11,399 bases of DNA from Rhodospirillaceae bacterium (GCA_003524565.1 DQGU01000207.1:1-11399), one strand, 5' to 3'; numbered from the stretch's first letter, positions 1 to 8,526 are shown. The notes: a model not told the origin generated them from the letters alone. Numbers and translations are program-made.

Positions 1-10
1 TGGTGGCGTG

Positions 11-448
11 ATGATGTTGTTGTGGATAGGTACCGTTAACTTTGTTATGTCGGCATTCATCTGTGCCTTTCTAATGTATGCGGCTTTTTTGATGGTTGGG
101 AATGGAACTTTTGCAGGAAAACAGGTGTCAAATGAAACGGGATGGGGGATTCTTATCGGATTTTTCTATGCGCCCGCACTTGCGTTTGTGCATTCAATAG
201 TAACGACCGCAGGCATAGCTTTCAAAAAGACGACGATTGGTTGTTTTGCTCTGTATGCTCTGATTCCATTTTTGATAGCGCCTATAGCGGCGGGCTTTTT
301 GTTTGGCACTGCATTTTCTGTGGCTTACATTGCTTTGTTTTCTACTCCTTTTACTGTTGCGCACTATTTTTCATTGAGAAAAGTTTTTCCGGACTATTTT
401 CAAATGCAGCCGCAGTTCGTACATCGTTCCGATTCAGGAGAACAATAA
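11..448 (+). CDS. Small four-helix membrane protein of unknown function, upstream of nuoG
   Basis: I do not recognise this protein. It is about 145 residues and very hydrophobic. Numbering from the GTG at 8, there are four probable membrane helices at about residues 5-30, 46-71, 77-100 and 101-122, and a polar tail of about 20 residues. It has no cysteine cluster, catalytic motif or complex I signature. The start is uncertain: GTG at 8 and ATG at 11 and 14 are all in frame, with only a weak GGTGG upstream, and the frame is open to the window edge, so the true start could lie outside. The stop is two bases before nuoG, and the nuoG ribosome site lies inside its last codons, so the two are co-transcribed and probably coupled. 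Its GC is about 43% by hand count against 57-58% for nuoG, and it uses many TTT, ATT and TTG codons, unlike its neighbours. That suggests a late insertion into the operon. It could be a complex I accessory factor or an unrelated passenger; nothing in the sequence decides this. Confidence 0.6.
   Translation: MMLLWIGTVNFVMSAFICAFLMYAAFLMVGNGTFAGKQVSNETGWGILIGFFYAPALAFVHSIVTTAGIAFKKTTIGCFALYALIPFLIAPIAAGFLFGTAFSVAYIALFSTPFTVAHYFSLRKVFPDYFQMQPQFVHRSDSGEQ
436..440 (+). promoter_or_regulatory. Ribosome binding site of nuoG
   Basis: A clear AGGAG lies ten bases before the ATG at 451. It fixes the nuoG start at 451 even though the reading frame stays open to 142. The residues that the upstream extension would add look nothing like NuoG, and the protein from 451 begins with the usual ferredoxin-fold N-terminus. 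The site lies within the 3' end of the preceding membrane-protein gene. Confidence 0.8.
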
Positions 449-450
449 CA

Positions 451-2484
451 ATGCCTAAACTCACAATCGATGGCATGGAAGTCACGGTAGAGCCCGGGAC
501 TTCGATTATTCAGGCGGCGGAGCAGCTGGGCATTGAAGTGCCGCGCTTTTGCTATCACGACAAATTGTCCGTGCCGGCCAACTGCCGCATGTGTCTGGTC
601 GAGGTTGAAAAATCGCCCAAGCCTGTCGCCTCCTGCGCGATGCCCTGCGCCGATGGCATGAACGTTTTCACCAAATCGCCGCTGGCGCAAAAAGCGCGCA
701 AGGGCGTGATGGAAATGCTGCTGGTCAACCACCCGCTGGATTGCCCGATTTGCGACCAGGGCGGGGAGTGCGATTTGCAAGACCAGGCTGTCGCCTACGG
801 TTTCGACCGCTCCCGCTACCGCGAAGAAAAACGCGCGGTGAAAGACAAAGAGCTTGGCCCGCTGGTAAAAACCGTCATGACGCGCTGCATCCATTGCACG
901 CGCTGCGTGCGCTTCGGCGATGAAATCGCGGGCGTGGACGATATGGGCGTTTTGAACCGCGGCGAACATCTTGAGATTGGCACCTATGTCGAACAGATGG
1001 TCAATTCCGAACTGTCCGGCAACCTGATTGACGTGTGCCCCGTTGGTGCGCTGACGTCCAAGCCCTATGCCTTCACGGCGCGTCCGTGGGAACTGCGCAA
1101 AGTCGATAGCCTTGATGTATTCGACGCCGTTGGCTCCAACATCCGCATCGATACGCGTGGCGGCGCCGTTATGCGCATCCAGCCGCGCCTGAACGAAGAA
1201 GTGAACGAAGAGTGGATTTCCGACAAAGTGCGCTTTTCGTGGGACGGCCTCAAGCAAGGCCGCCTCGATACGCCTTATGTGCGTAAAGACGGCAAGCTGC
1301 AAGCCGCCAGCTGGGGCGAGGCATTTGGCGCCATCGCTGACCGCATCGCGGGGTTGAGCGGCCAGAAAATGGCGGCGGTCGTTGGCGATACGGCAGATTG
1401 CGAAGCCATCGTCGCGCTCAAAGACCTTATGACCGCGCTTGGCTGCAATGCGTTTGAATGTCGCACGGATGGTGCGCAGTTTGATACGTCCGCGCCTGCG
1501 GGTTATCTGTTCAACACCACGATTGCAGGACTGGAAGATGCCGATGCGATTTTGCTGGTCGGCACCAACCCGCGCACCGAAGCGGCGCTGGTCAATGCCC
1601 GCATCCGCAAAACGTGGCTGGCGAAGCGCATTAAAATCGGCCTGATTGGCGAACAGTGCGACCTCAACTACCCCGTGAAATATCTGGGGGCAGGGGCGGA
1701 GACGCTGGAAGAACTGGCCGCAGGCAAAGGCGCTTTCGCCGATGTACTGAAGGGCGCGAAAAACCCTGTCATCATTTTGGGCATGGGCGCGCTGCGCCGT
1801 GCCGACGGCATGGCCATCCACGCGCTCGCGCGTAAAGTTGCCGCCACATATAATATGGTGCGCGAAGACTGGAACGGTTTCAACCTGCTGCACACGGCCG
1901 CAAGCCGCGTGGGCGCGTTGATGCTGGGCTTCACCGGCGGCAATCTTGAAAAAATGCCGTCCGCGCAGATGTTGTATCTGCTGGATTGCGACGATGTGCC
2001 CGCGGATAAAATCGGCAAAGATACTTTTGTTATCTACCAAGGCCACCATGGCGACAAATCGGCGGCGCGTGCCGACGTGATTTTGCCGGGTGCTGCCTAT
2101 ACCGAGAAAAACGCCACCTATGTGAATACCGAAGGCCGCGTGCAAACCGCGCGTCAGGCCGTATTCCCGCCGGGCGAGGCGCGCGAGGACTGGAAAATCA
2201 TCCGCGCGCTTTCTGAAATGCTGGCCAAAACGCTGCCCTATGACGACATCGCGCAGGTACGCGCGCGTCTGGCCGCCGTCAACCCTGCATTTGCCGAGGT
2301 GAACCAACCGCTGAAAGCGGAATGGAAACCCTTCGGTGCCGAAGGCAAGGCTGATAAAGCGCCCTTCGCCGTGGCCGTTGAAAACTTCTATCAAACCGAC
2401 AGCGTGACGCGCGCATCGAAAACGATGGCCGCCTGCACCGCTTCTTTTGTCGCTAACGCAACGCCTGCGAAAACGGGGACGTGA
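451..2484 (+). CDS. nuoG: NADH-quinone oxidoreductase subunit G
   Basis: NuoG is the large Fe-S subunit of the peripheral arm of complex I; it passes electrons from the NADH-oxidising NuoE/F module towards NuoI. The 677-residue length is usual for Alphaproteobacteria. The N-terminal 2Fe-2S ferredoxin domain (about 1-78) has the N1b ligands Cys34, Cys45, Cys48 and Cys62. The His-Cys domain carries N5 as His94, Cys98, Cys101, Cys107 (HPLDCPICDQGGEC). N4 is held by Cys146, Cys149, Cys152 and Cys196. No CxxCxxxC set follows the CPVGAL motif, so the N7 cluster found in E. coli and Thermus is absent, as usual in Alphaproteobacteria and mitochondria. From about residue 220 on is the molybdopterin-oxidoreductase-like domain, which in this family carries no cofactor. 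The C-terminus (SVTRASKTMAAC) resembles other alphaproteobacterial NuoG. There is an extra cysteine at 66, four residues after the last N1b ligand. The stop overlaps the nuoH ATG by one base. No frameshift is seen. Confidence 0.97.
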   Translation: MPKLTIDGMEVTVEPGTSIIQAAEQLGIEVPRFCYHDKLSVPANCRMCLVEVEKSPKPVASCAMPCADGMNVFTKSPLAQKARKGVMEMLLVNHPLDCPICDQGGECDLQDQAVAYGFDRSRYREEKRAVKDKELGPLVKTVMTRCIHCTRCVRFGDEIAGVDDMGVLNRGEHLEIGTYVEQMVNSELSGNLIDVCPVGALTSKPYAFTARPWELRKVDSLDVFDAVGSNIRIDTRGGAVMRIQPRLNEEVNEEWISDKVRFSWDGLKQGRLDTPYVRKDGKLQAASWGEAFGAIADRIAGLSGQKMAAVVGDTADCEAIVALKDLMTALGCNAFECRTDGAQFDTSAPAGYLFNTTIAGLEDADAILLVGTNPRTEAALVNARIRKTWLAKRIKIGLIGEQCDLNYPVKYLGAGAETLEELAAGKGAFADVLKGAKNPVIILGMGALRRADGMAIHALARKVAATYNMVREDWNGFNLLHTAASRVGALMLGFTGGNLEKMPSAQMLYLLDCDDVPADKIGKDTFVIYQGHHGDKSAARADVILPGAAYTEKNATYVNTEGRVQTARQAVFPPGEAREDWKIIRALSEMLAKTLPYDDIAQVRARLAAVNPAFAEVNQPLKAEWKPFGAEGKADKAPFAVAVENFYQTDSVTRASKTMAACTASFVANATPAKTGT

Positions 2485-3548
2485 TGCCTGCATATCTTCC
2501 ACAAAAAATGCTTGAATGGTTTCCGTGGCTCGCCTCGGAATTCTTCGTGCTTTACGTCTGGCCGGTGGTGGGCATCAGCCTTGCCATTCTGGCGCTGGTT
2601 GTACCGCTGATTGTGGCTATGGCTTATCTGACTTATGCCGAACGTAAAGTGCTGGCCGCGATGCAGCTGCGTCAGGGGCCGATGATGGTCGGGCCGTTCG
2701 GTCTGCTGCAGCCGCTGGCGGACGGCCTTAAACTGCTGGGCAAGGAAACGATTATTCCGCGCGGCGCGAACCGTTTCATTTTCGTGATGGCGCCGATGCT
2801 GACCTTCATGCTGGCGCTGGTGGCATGGGCGGTTATTCCGGTCAATGCGGGCTGGGTGCTGGCGGATATCAACGTGGGTATCCTGTACCTTTTTGCCATT
2901 TCGTCGCTGGGTGTTTACGGCATTTTGATGGCGGGCTGGGCTTCCAACTCCCGTTATGCCTTCCTCGGGGGTTTGCGCAGTGCGGCGCAGATGGTTTCTT
3001 ACGAAGTTTCCATCGGCCTTGTGCTGGTAACGGTTTTGCTGACCACCGGCTCGCTCAACCTGACGGATATCGTCATGGCGGAGCGCCCGTTCTGGGTTGA
3101 CCTGCTGCTGTTCCCGATGTTCATCGTATTCGTGATTTCGGCGCTGGCCGAAACCAACCGCGCGCCGTTCGACTTGCCGGAAGGCGAGTCCGAGCTGGTC
3201 GGCGGCTATAACGTCGAATATTCGTCCATGACCTTCGCCCTGTTTTTCCTTGGCGAATACATGAACATGATTTTGATGTCGGGCATGACGGCCGTTCTGT
3301 TCATGGGCGGCTGGCTGCCGCCGTTCGGTATCGAAGCGCTGGCGGCTGTGCCGGGTGTGATTTGGTTCGCGCTCAAGGTCTGCTTTGTGCTGTTCATCTT
3401 CCTTTGGGCGCGTGCGACGCTGCCGCGTTACCGCTATGACCAGCTGATGCGTCTGGGTTGGAAAGTGTTCCTGCCGTTGACGCTTTTGTGGGTGGTCGTT
3501 GTGGCCGGTGCCCTTTTGTACAACAACGCCTTGCCAGGGATGGAATAA
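2484..3548 (+). CDS. nuoH: NADH-quinone oxidoreductase subunit H
   Basis: NuoH (mitochondrial ND1) is the membrane subunit that joins the peripheral arm to the membrane arm, forms much of the quinone chamber and starts the proton-translocation relay. The 354 residues are rich in membrane helices. Family signatures are present in order: AERK at 52-55, QLRQGPMMVGPFGLLQPLAD from 61, the SNSRYAFLGG loop near 154-163, and the acidic loop AETNRAPFDLPEGESELVGG at 222-241, which lines the quinone site and carries the conserved Glu/Asp residues. The start is taken as the ATG that overlaps the nuoG stop (TGATG); a GTG one codon earlier at 2481 is possible. The ribosome site is poor (GGGGA only four bases before the ATG), so initiation probably depends on coupling to nuoG translation. 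The stop is three bases before nuoI. Confidence 0.97.
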   Translation: MPAYLPQKMLEWFPWLASEFFVLYVWPVVGISLAILALVVPLIVAMAYLTYAERKVLAAMQLRQGPMMVGPFGLLQPLADGLKLLGKETIIPRGANRFIFVMAPMLTFMLALVAWAVIPVNAGWVLADINVGILYLFAISSLGVYGILMAGWASNSRYAFLGGLRSAAQMVSYEVSIGLVLVTVLLTTGSLNLTDIVMAERPFWVDLLLFPMFIVFVISALAETNRAPFDLPEGESELVGGYNVEYSSMTFALFFLGEYMNMILMSGMTAVLFMGGWLPPFGIEALAAVPGVIWFALKVCFVLFIFLWARATLPRYRYDQLMRLGWKVFLPLTLLWVVVVAGALLYNNALPGME

Positions 3549-3551
3549 CCC

Positions 3552-4040
3552 ATGTCGTTTCTTGACCAAACCGCGCGCGGCTTTTTGATGACCGAGCTTG
3601 TGAAGGGCTTCACCCTGACGCTGAAATATATGTTCAAGCCGAAGGTGACTATTAACTATCCCTTCGAAAAAGGTCCCATCAGTCCGCGTTTCCGCGGCGA
3701 ACACGCGCTGCGCCGTTATCCGAACGGCGAAGAGCGCTGCATCGCCTGCAAATTGTGCGAGGCGATTTGTCCCGCGCAGGCTATCACCATCGAAGCGGAG
3801 CCGCGCGACGACGGCAGCCGCCGCACCACGCGCTATGACATTGACATGACAAAATGCATTTACTGCGGGTTGTGCCAAGAGGCTTGCCCCGTTGATGCGA
3901 TTGTCGAGGGGCCGAATTTCGAATTCGCCACCGAAACGCGCGAAGAGCTTTATTACAACAAACAAAAGCTGCTGGATAACGGCGACCGCTGGGAAGCGCA
4001 AATTGCCGCGAACCTCGAAGCGGACGCGCCGTACAGATAA
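3552..4040 (+). CDS. nuoI: NADH-quinone oxidoreductase subunit I
   Basis: NuoI (mitochondrial TYKY/NDUFS8) holds clusters N6a and N6b, which carry electrons to N2 and the quinone. It is 162 residues, the usual alphaproteobacterial length. An amphipathic N-terminal stretch (about 8-30) anchors it to the membrane arm. Two 4Fe-4S motifs follow: Cys63, 66, 69 with Cys73, and Cys102, 105, 108 with Cys112 (CIACKLCEAICP and CIYCGLCQEACP). In this dicluster fold the fourth cysteine of each motif serves the other cluster. The C-terminal tail (YNKQKLLDNGDRWE) is typical of alphaproteobacterial and mitochondrial members. The start ATG is three bases after the nuoH stop, with AGGGA at 3536-3540 inside nuoH as the likely ribosome site. 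Lysine codons are mixed (5 AAA, 4 AAG), a useful reference for the different usage at the 3' end of the window. Confidence 0.97.
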   Translation: MSFLDQTARGFLMTELVKGFTLTLKYMFKPKVTINYPFEKGPISPRFRGEHALRRYPNGEERCIACKLCEAICPAQAITIEAEPRDDGSRRTTRYDIDMTKCIYCGLCQEACPVDAIVEGPNFEFATETREELYYNKQKLLDNGDRWEAQIAANLEADAPYR

Positions 4041-4051
4041 GGACGATAGAA

Positions 4052-4669
4052 ATGATAGAAGCGATTTTCTTTTACGCCTTCGCCGCGGTGCTGCTGCTCA
4101 GCGCCGTCATGGTGATTTCGGCGCGCAACCCGGTGCATTCTGTATTGTTCCTTATTCTTGCGTTTTTCAACGCGGCGGGGCTGTTCGTCATGCTGGGGGC
4201 TGAATTCATCGCGATGATTTTGGTCATCGTGTATGTGGGGGCGGTTGCCGTCTTGTTCCTGTTCGTGGTGATGATGCTGGACATCGATTTCAACGAACTG
4301 CGGCGCGGTATGAAGCAAAGCGCGCCTATCGGCGCACTGGTCGGCGGTATTCTTTTGGGTGAATTTGTCTGGATGTATCTGACATGGCCGGAGCTGGCAC
4401 CTGACATGCAGGAAAAAGTATCCCAGCCGATGCCGCATGCGGAGGCCGTGAGCAATACCCACGCGCTCGGCCGTATCCTTTACACCGATTACGTCTATCT
4501 GTTCCAGCTGGCTGGCCTTATTCTGCTGGTGGCGATGATTGGCGCGATTGTCCTGACGCTGCGCAGCCGCCCGGGTTTGCGCCGCCAGAGCATATCGGCG
4601 CAGGTCAGCCGCAACCCGAAAGACGTGCTCAAAGTCGAAAAAATATCAACCGGTTCGGGAGTGTCCTGA
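4052..4669 (+). CDS. nuoJ: NADH-quinone oxidoreductase subunit J
   Basis: NuoJ (mitochondrial ND6) is a five-helix subunit at the heel of the membrane arm. Its third helix has a pi-bulge thought to help couple quinone reduction to proton movement. The 205 residues show the conserved ISARNPVHSVLFLILAFFNAA stretch near 22-42 and the TM3 core LVIVYVGAVAVLFLFVVMM, including Tyr61 and the glycine of the bulge. A soluble loop separates TM4 (about 93-112) from TM5 (about 151-167). A polar tail of about 35 residues, rich in Lys, Arg and Ser, follows TM5, as is common in Alphaproteobacteria. An AAGGA at 4039-4043 lies eight bases before the ATG and overlaps the nuoI stop. The stop is one base before nuoK. 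Confidence 0.95.
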   Translation: MIEAIFFYAFAAVLLLSAVMVISARNPVHSVLFLILAFFNAAGLFVMLGAEFIAMILVIVYVGAVAVLFLFVVMMLDIDFNELRRGMKQSAPIGALVGGILLGEFVWMYLTWPELAPDMQEKVSQPMPHAEAVSNTHALGRILYTDYVYLFQLAGLILLVAMIGAIVLTLRSRPGLRRQSISAQVSRNPKDVLKVEKISTGSGVS

Positions 4670-4670
4670 T

Positions 4671-4982
4671 ATGTGGGAAATTGGCATTACGCATTTTCTG
4701 GTGCTTTCGGCCATGCTTTTCACGCTGGGCGTTTTCGGCATCTTCCTAAACCGCCGCAACGTCATCGTTATTTTGATGTCGATTGAACTGATTTTGCTGT
4801 CGGTCACCGTGAACCTTGTCACGTTTTCCGCGCATTTGGAGGATTTGGCGGGGCAGGTGTTTTCGATGTTCATTCTGACCGTCGCGGCGGCAGAGGCGGC
4901 TATCGGTCTTGCCATCCTTGTCGTCTTCTTCCGCAACAAATCGTCGATTGCGGTCGAAGACATCAGCACGCTTAAAGGTTAA
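4671..4982 (+). CDS. nuoK: NADH-quinone oxidoreductase subunit K
   Basis: NuoK (mitochondrial ND4L) is a three-helix subunit of the membrane arm in the proton path between NuoH/J and NuoN. It is 103 residues, the normal length. The two membrane glutamates needed for activity are present as Glu39 (LMSIEL) and Glu75 (VAAAEAAIGLA), matching Glu36 and Glu72 of the E. coli protein. The start ATG is one base after the nuoJ stop, with GGGAG at 4657-4661. The protein ends in a short polar tail (EDISTLKG). A 34-base gap follows, the longest between any two nuo genes here; I see no hairpin or promoter in it. Confidence 0.97.
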   Translation: MWEIGITHFLVLSAMLFTLGVFGIFLNRRNVIVILMSIELILLSVTVNLVTFSAHLEDLAGQVFSMFILTVAAAEAAIGLAILVVFFRNKSSIAVEDISTLKG

Positions 4983-5016
4983 ACGATAAAAAGAACGCCC
5001 AAAGGGGTTAACGGAC

Positions 5017-6948
5017 ATGGAATATATCGCAGTTTTATCGCCGCTGGTCGGCGCGCTGGTGGCGGGCCTTTTCGGCAAGCAGATTGGCGACAAAGGCGCG
5101 CAGTTCATTACCTGCGGCCTGATGGTGGCGGCGTCCATCGCGGCCGTCATGCTGCTGCGTGACGTGAACTTCGGCGGCGCGCCGCGCACGGTGGAGCTGT
5201 TTACCTGGATTTCTTCCGGTGATTTGAACGTCAAATGGGCGCTGCGTTTCGACCAGCTTTCGGCCGTTATGGGCGTCGTCATCACGCTGGTATCGACGGC
5301 GGTGCATATCTATTCCGTCGGCTACATGCACCATGACCCGGCGCAGGCGCGTTTCATGTCGTACCTGAGCCTTTTTACCTTTGCGATGCTGATGCTGGTA
5401 ACGGCAGACAACTTCGTGCAGCTATTCTTCGGCTGGGAAGGGGTGGGGCTTGCGTCCTATCTGCTCATCGGGTTCTGGAACCAGAAAGACAGCGCGAATG
5501 CCGCGGCCATCAAGGCCTTTGTCATGAACCGCATCGGCGACTTCGGCCTTGCACTCGGCATCTTCGCGGTGTTCCTGACCTTTGGCACGCTGAATTTCGA
5601 TGCGGTGTTCGCGCAAATGGCGGACAAGGCCGACAGCTACAGCGAATTCCTCGGCTACCATGTCCATACGCTCAGCCTTATCGGCATTCTGCTGTTCATC
5701 GGCGCGATGGGTAAATCGGCGCAGCTGGGGCTGCACACATGGCTGCCTGACGCGATGGAGGGGCCGACGCCCGTATCCGCGCTTATCCACGCGGCCACCA
5801 TGGTCACCGCCGGCGTGTTCCTTGTTGCACGCATGTCACCGCTTTATGAATTTACGCCGGAAATCCGCGAATTTATCGCCGTTATCGGCGCTTGCACGGC
5901 TTTTGTCGCCGCGTCTATCGCGCTGACGCAGTTCGATATCAAACGCGTGATTGCCTATTCGACCATGAGCCAGCTGGGCTATATGTTCTTCGCTCTTGGC
6001 GTATCGGCCTATAGCGCGGCGATGTTCCACCTTTTCACGCACGCGTTTTTCAAGGCGCTTTTGTTCCTTGGCGCGGGCTCTGTCATCCATGCCATGTCGG
6101 ACGAACAGGACATGCGCAAAATGGGCGGCATCGCCAAGCATATCAAATTCACCTACGCGATGATGTGGATTGGCAACCTAGCGCTTGCCGGTGTGCCGGT
6201 TTTCGCAGGGTATTATTCCAAGGATATGATTTTGGAATCCGCCTTCGCGGCGCATAGCACCGTCGGCACGTTCGCTTTCTGGGTGGGTATCGCCGCCGCA
6301 TTCATGACGGCGTTCTATTCTTGGCGCTTGCTGTTCATGACATTCCACGGCAAGCCGCGCGCGAGCGAGAAAGTCATGGACCATGTGCATGAATCACCCG
6401 TGATTATGACTGTGCCGCTGGCGTTCCTCGCTGCCGGTGCGGTCGCGGCAGGTATGGTTTTTGCGCCTTATTTCGTCGGCGAGATGCGCGGCGAATTCTG
6501 GGGTGCCGCCATTCAGGTATTCGAAGAAAACGATACCGTCGCCCATGCGCACCATGTGCCGCAGTGGGTGAAACTGGCGCCGCTGGTGGCGGGCGTGAGC
6601 GGTATTTTGCTGGCTTTCGTCTTTTACATGCGCGCGCTGCATTGGCCTGCGGCGGTTGCCGGCTGCTTCAGCCGTCTGCATGCGTTTTTGTTCAACAAAT
6701 GGTATTTCGACGAGCTTTACACCAAAATCGGGGTGAAGCCTTCGTTCTCTCTCGGCCGCTTCTTCTGGAAGAAGGGGGACGCCGCGACCATCGACCGCCT
6801 TGGCCCCGACGGGGTATCTGCGGTTATCGTCAAGGCTTCGGTCAAGGCGCGCGAGCTGCAAAGCGGTTATATCTATCACTATGCCTTTGCCATGTTGATT
6901 GGGGTGGTGGCGGTTGTCTCCCTCTACATCTACAAGGTATTCGGTTAA
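5017..6948 (+). CDS. nuoL: NADH-quinone oxidoreductase subunit L
   Basis: NuoL (mitochondrial ND5) is the outermost antiporter-like proton pump of the membrane arm and carries the long lateral helix that braces NuoM and NuoN. The 643 residues include the N-terminal domain motif FFGWEGVGLASYLLIGFW with Glu141, the lysine Lys233 (GAMGKSAQLGLHTWLPDAME), and the TPVSALIHAATMVTAG half-channel motif with His258. HAFFKALLFLGAGSVIH, in the second half-channel, has a further buried lysine. The C-terminal part has the WYFDELY motif near the start of the lateral-helix region and one last membrane helix ending in LYIYKVFG. The ATG at 5017 has AAGGGG at 5002-5007 nine bases upstream. nuoM follows after 12 bases. 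The gene is intact, with no internal stop or shift. Confidence 0.97.
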   Translation: MEYIAVLSPLVGALVAGLFGKQIGDKGAQFITCGLMVAASIAAVMLLRDVNFGGAPRTVELFTWISSGDLNVKWALRFDQLSAVMGVVITLVSTAVHIYSVGYMHHDPAQARFMSYLSLFTFAMLMLVTADNFVQLFFGWEGVGLASYLLIGFWNQKDSANAAAIKAFVMNRIGDFGLALGIFAVFLTFGTLNFDAVFAQMADKADSYSEFLGYHVHTLSLIGILLFIGAMGKSAQLGLHTWLPDAMEGPTPVSALIHAATMVTAGVFLVARMSPLYEFTPEIREFIAVIGACTAFVAASIALTQFDIKRVIAYSTMSQLGYMFFALGVSAYSAAMFHLFTHAFFKALLFLGAGSVIHAMSDEQDMRKMGGIAKHIKFTYAMMWIGNLALAGVPVFAGYYSKDMILESAFAAHSTVGTFAFWVGIAAAFMTAFYSWRLLFMTFHGKPRASEKVMDHVHESPVIMTVPLAFLAAGAVAAGMVFAPYFVGEMRGEFWGAAIQVFEENDTVAHAHHVPQWVKLAPLVAGVSGILLAFVFYMRALHWPAAVAGCFSRLHAFLFNKWYFDELYTKIGVKPSFSLGRFFWKKGDAATIDRLGPDGVSAVIVKASVKARELQSGYIYHYAFAMLIGVVAVVSLYIYKVFG

Positions 6949-6960
6949 GGAAACGGAATC

Positions 6961-8526
6961 ATGATTACTTTCCCCATCCTGTCGCTTGTGACGTTCCTGC
7001 CGCTGGTCGGCGTGCTGTTTTTGCTGTTTATACGCGGCAATGATGAAACGGTGGCACGCAACGCGCGCGCAACGGCGCTTTTGACATCTATCTTCACCTT
7101 CGCCTTGTCGCTGTATATGTACGCGCATTTCGACAAGACAAGTTCCGAATTCCAGTTCGTGGAGCAGATGTCGTGGCTGCCCGGGCTTGATATCAATTAT
7201 AAAATGGGTATCGACGGCATTTCCGTTTTCTTCGTGCTGCTGTCCGCGTTTCTGACGCCGATTTGCATCCTCGCCAGCTGGGAATCCATCACCAGCCGCG
7301 TAAAGGAATACATGATTTCCTTCCTGCTTTTGGAAACCATGATGATTGGCATGTTCTGCGCGCTTGACCTTGTGCTTTTCTACGTCTTCTTCGAAGCCGT
7401 CCTTATCCCCATGTTCGTCATCATCGGCGTATGGGGCGGGTCGCGCCGGGTTTATGCGTCGTTCAAATTCTTCCTCTATACGCTGCTCGGTTCTGTTTTG
7501 ATGCTCATCGCCATTCTGGCGCTGTACCGCACGTTCAACACCACCGACATCATCCTGCTGACGCAGGTCGGCGTGCCGGAAATGATGCAGAAATGGATTT
7601 GGCTGGCCTTCCTCGCGTCTTTCGCGGTCAAGGTGCCGATGTGGCCGGTGCATACCTGGCTTCCCGATGCGCACGTCGAGGCGCCGACGGCAGGCTCCGT
7701 CATTCTGGCGGGCGTGCTTTTGAAAATGGGCGGCTATGGTTTTCTGCGTTTGTCGCTGCCGATTTTGCCCGAAGCTTCCGCGTATTTTACGCCGATGATT
7801 TTCACCCTCAGTGTGATTGCGGTGGTTTATACCTCGCTCGTCGCGCTGGTGCAGGAAGACATGAAGAAGCTGATTGCCTATTCATCCGTCGCGCACATGG
7901 GTTTTGTCACGCTGGGTATTTTTACCTTTAACCAGCAAGGCCTCGAAGGCGCGATGTTCCAGATGTTGTCGCATGGCGTCGTTTCCGCCGCGCTGTTCCT
8001 TTGCGTTGGTGTTGTTTACGACCGTCTGCATACGCGCGAAATCACGCGCTATGGCGGGTTGGTTAAAAACATGCCGCGTTATGCTGCTGTGTTTATGCTG
8101 TTCACCATGGCCTCGGTCGGTTTGCCGGGCACCAGCGGTTTTGTGGGGGAATTCCTTGTTCTGGCCGGCATGTGGCAGGCCAGTACGGTTTTCACCTTCA
8201 TCGCTGCGACGGGCGTGGTTCTGGGCGCTGCCTATATGCTGTTCCTTTACCGCCGCGTGGTGTTTGGGGAACTGAACAAGCCGGATGTAAAGGCTATGAA
8301 AGACATCAACCTGCGCGAGCTGTCGATTTTTGCGCCGCTGGTGGTTTTGGTGCTGTGGATGGGTATTTATCCCTCCAGCGTCATTGCCCCGATGGCGCCG
8401 TCTTTGACGCGCGTTCTTGACCAATATCATGCGCGTGTCACCCATAAAACGGCCATGACACCCGCCATTCAAAAAACCGCCGCGCCCACAGAAAACACAG
8501 CCGGCGAGGGAGAGGCACAACAATGA
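6961..8526 (+). CDS. nuoM: NADH-quinone oxidoreductase subunit M
   Basis: NuoM (mitochondrial ND4) is the middle antiporter-like proton pump. It is 521 residues with about 14 membrane helices. The essential Glu145 is in FYVFFEAVLIPMFVIIGVWG. Lys224 is in FAVKVPMWPVHTWLPDAHVE, and Lys255 in GVLLKMGGYGFLRL. The second half-channel is marked by KKLIAYSSVAHMGFVTLGIF. The C-terminal 40 or so residues after the last helix are polar and rich in Thr, Ala and Glu, with no clear motif. AAGGAAA at 6947-6953 spans the nuoL stop and serves as ribosome site. The stop overlaps the nuoN start in ATGA, so nuoN is translationally coupled. Confidence 0.97.
   Translation: MITFPILSLVTFLPLVGVLFLLFIRGNDETVARNARATALLTSIFTFALSLYMYAHFDKTSSEFQFVEQMSWLPGLDINYKMGIDGISVFFVLLSAFLTPICILASWESITSRVKEYMISFLLLETMMIGMFCALDLVLFYVFFEAVLIPMFVIIGVWGGSRRVYASFKFFLYTLLGSVLMLIAILALYRTFNTTDIILLTQVGVPEMMQKWIWLAFLASFAVKVPMWPVHTWLPDAHVEAPTAGSVILAGVLLKMGGYGFLRLSLPILPEASAYFTPMIFTLSVIAVVYTSLVALVQEDMKKLIAYSSVAHMGFVTLGIFTFNQQGLEGAMFQMLSHGVVSAALFLCVGVVYDRLHTREITRYGGLVKNMPRYAAVFMLFTMASVGLPGTSGFVGEFLVLAGMWQASTVFTFIAATGVVLGAAYMLFLYRRVVFGELNKPDVKAMKDINLRELSIFAPLVVLVLWMGIYPSSVIAPMAPSLTRVLDQYHARVTHKTAMTPAIQKTAAPTENTAGEGEAQQ

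Noticed and set aside
142..450. Upstream in-frame extension of NuoG to an ATG at 142
   Set aside because: The added 103 residues are Cys, Ser and Phe rich and are the out-of-frame reading of the membrane-protein gene. The AGGAG before 451 and the family N-terminus fix the start at 451.
400..2502. 700-residue open frame on the minus strand opposite nuoG
   Set aside because: It is a codon-bias shadow of nuoG: rich in His, Arg, Gln and Ala, with no recognisable domain, and nuoG on the other strand carries every expected cluster ligand.
2391..4001. 536-residue open frame on the minus strand across nuoH and nuoI
   Set aside because: Its composition is extreme (His, Gln, Arg, Asn repeats) as expected for the antisense of membrane-helix codons, and it crosses two clearly real genes.
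4983..5016. Possible internal promoter or terminator between nuoK and nuoL
   Set aside because: The 34 bases show only a ribosome binding site; no hairpin, T-run or -35/-10 pair is visible.
6394..7674. 426-residue open frame on the minus strand across nuoL and nuoM
   Set aside because: Low-complexity basic and polar sequence opposite two intact antiporter-like subunits; no domain or ribosome site was noted.
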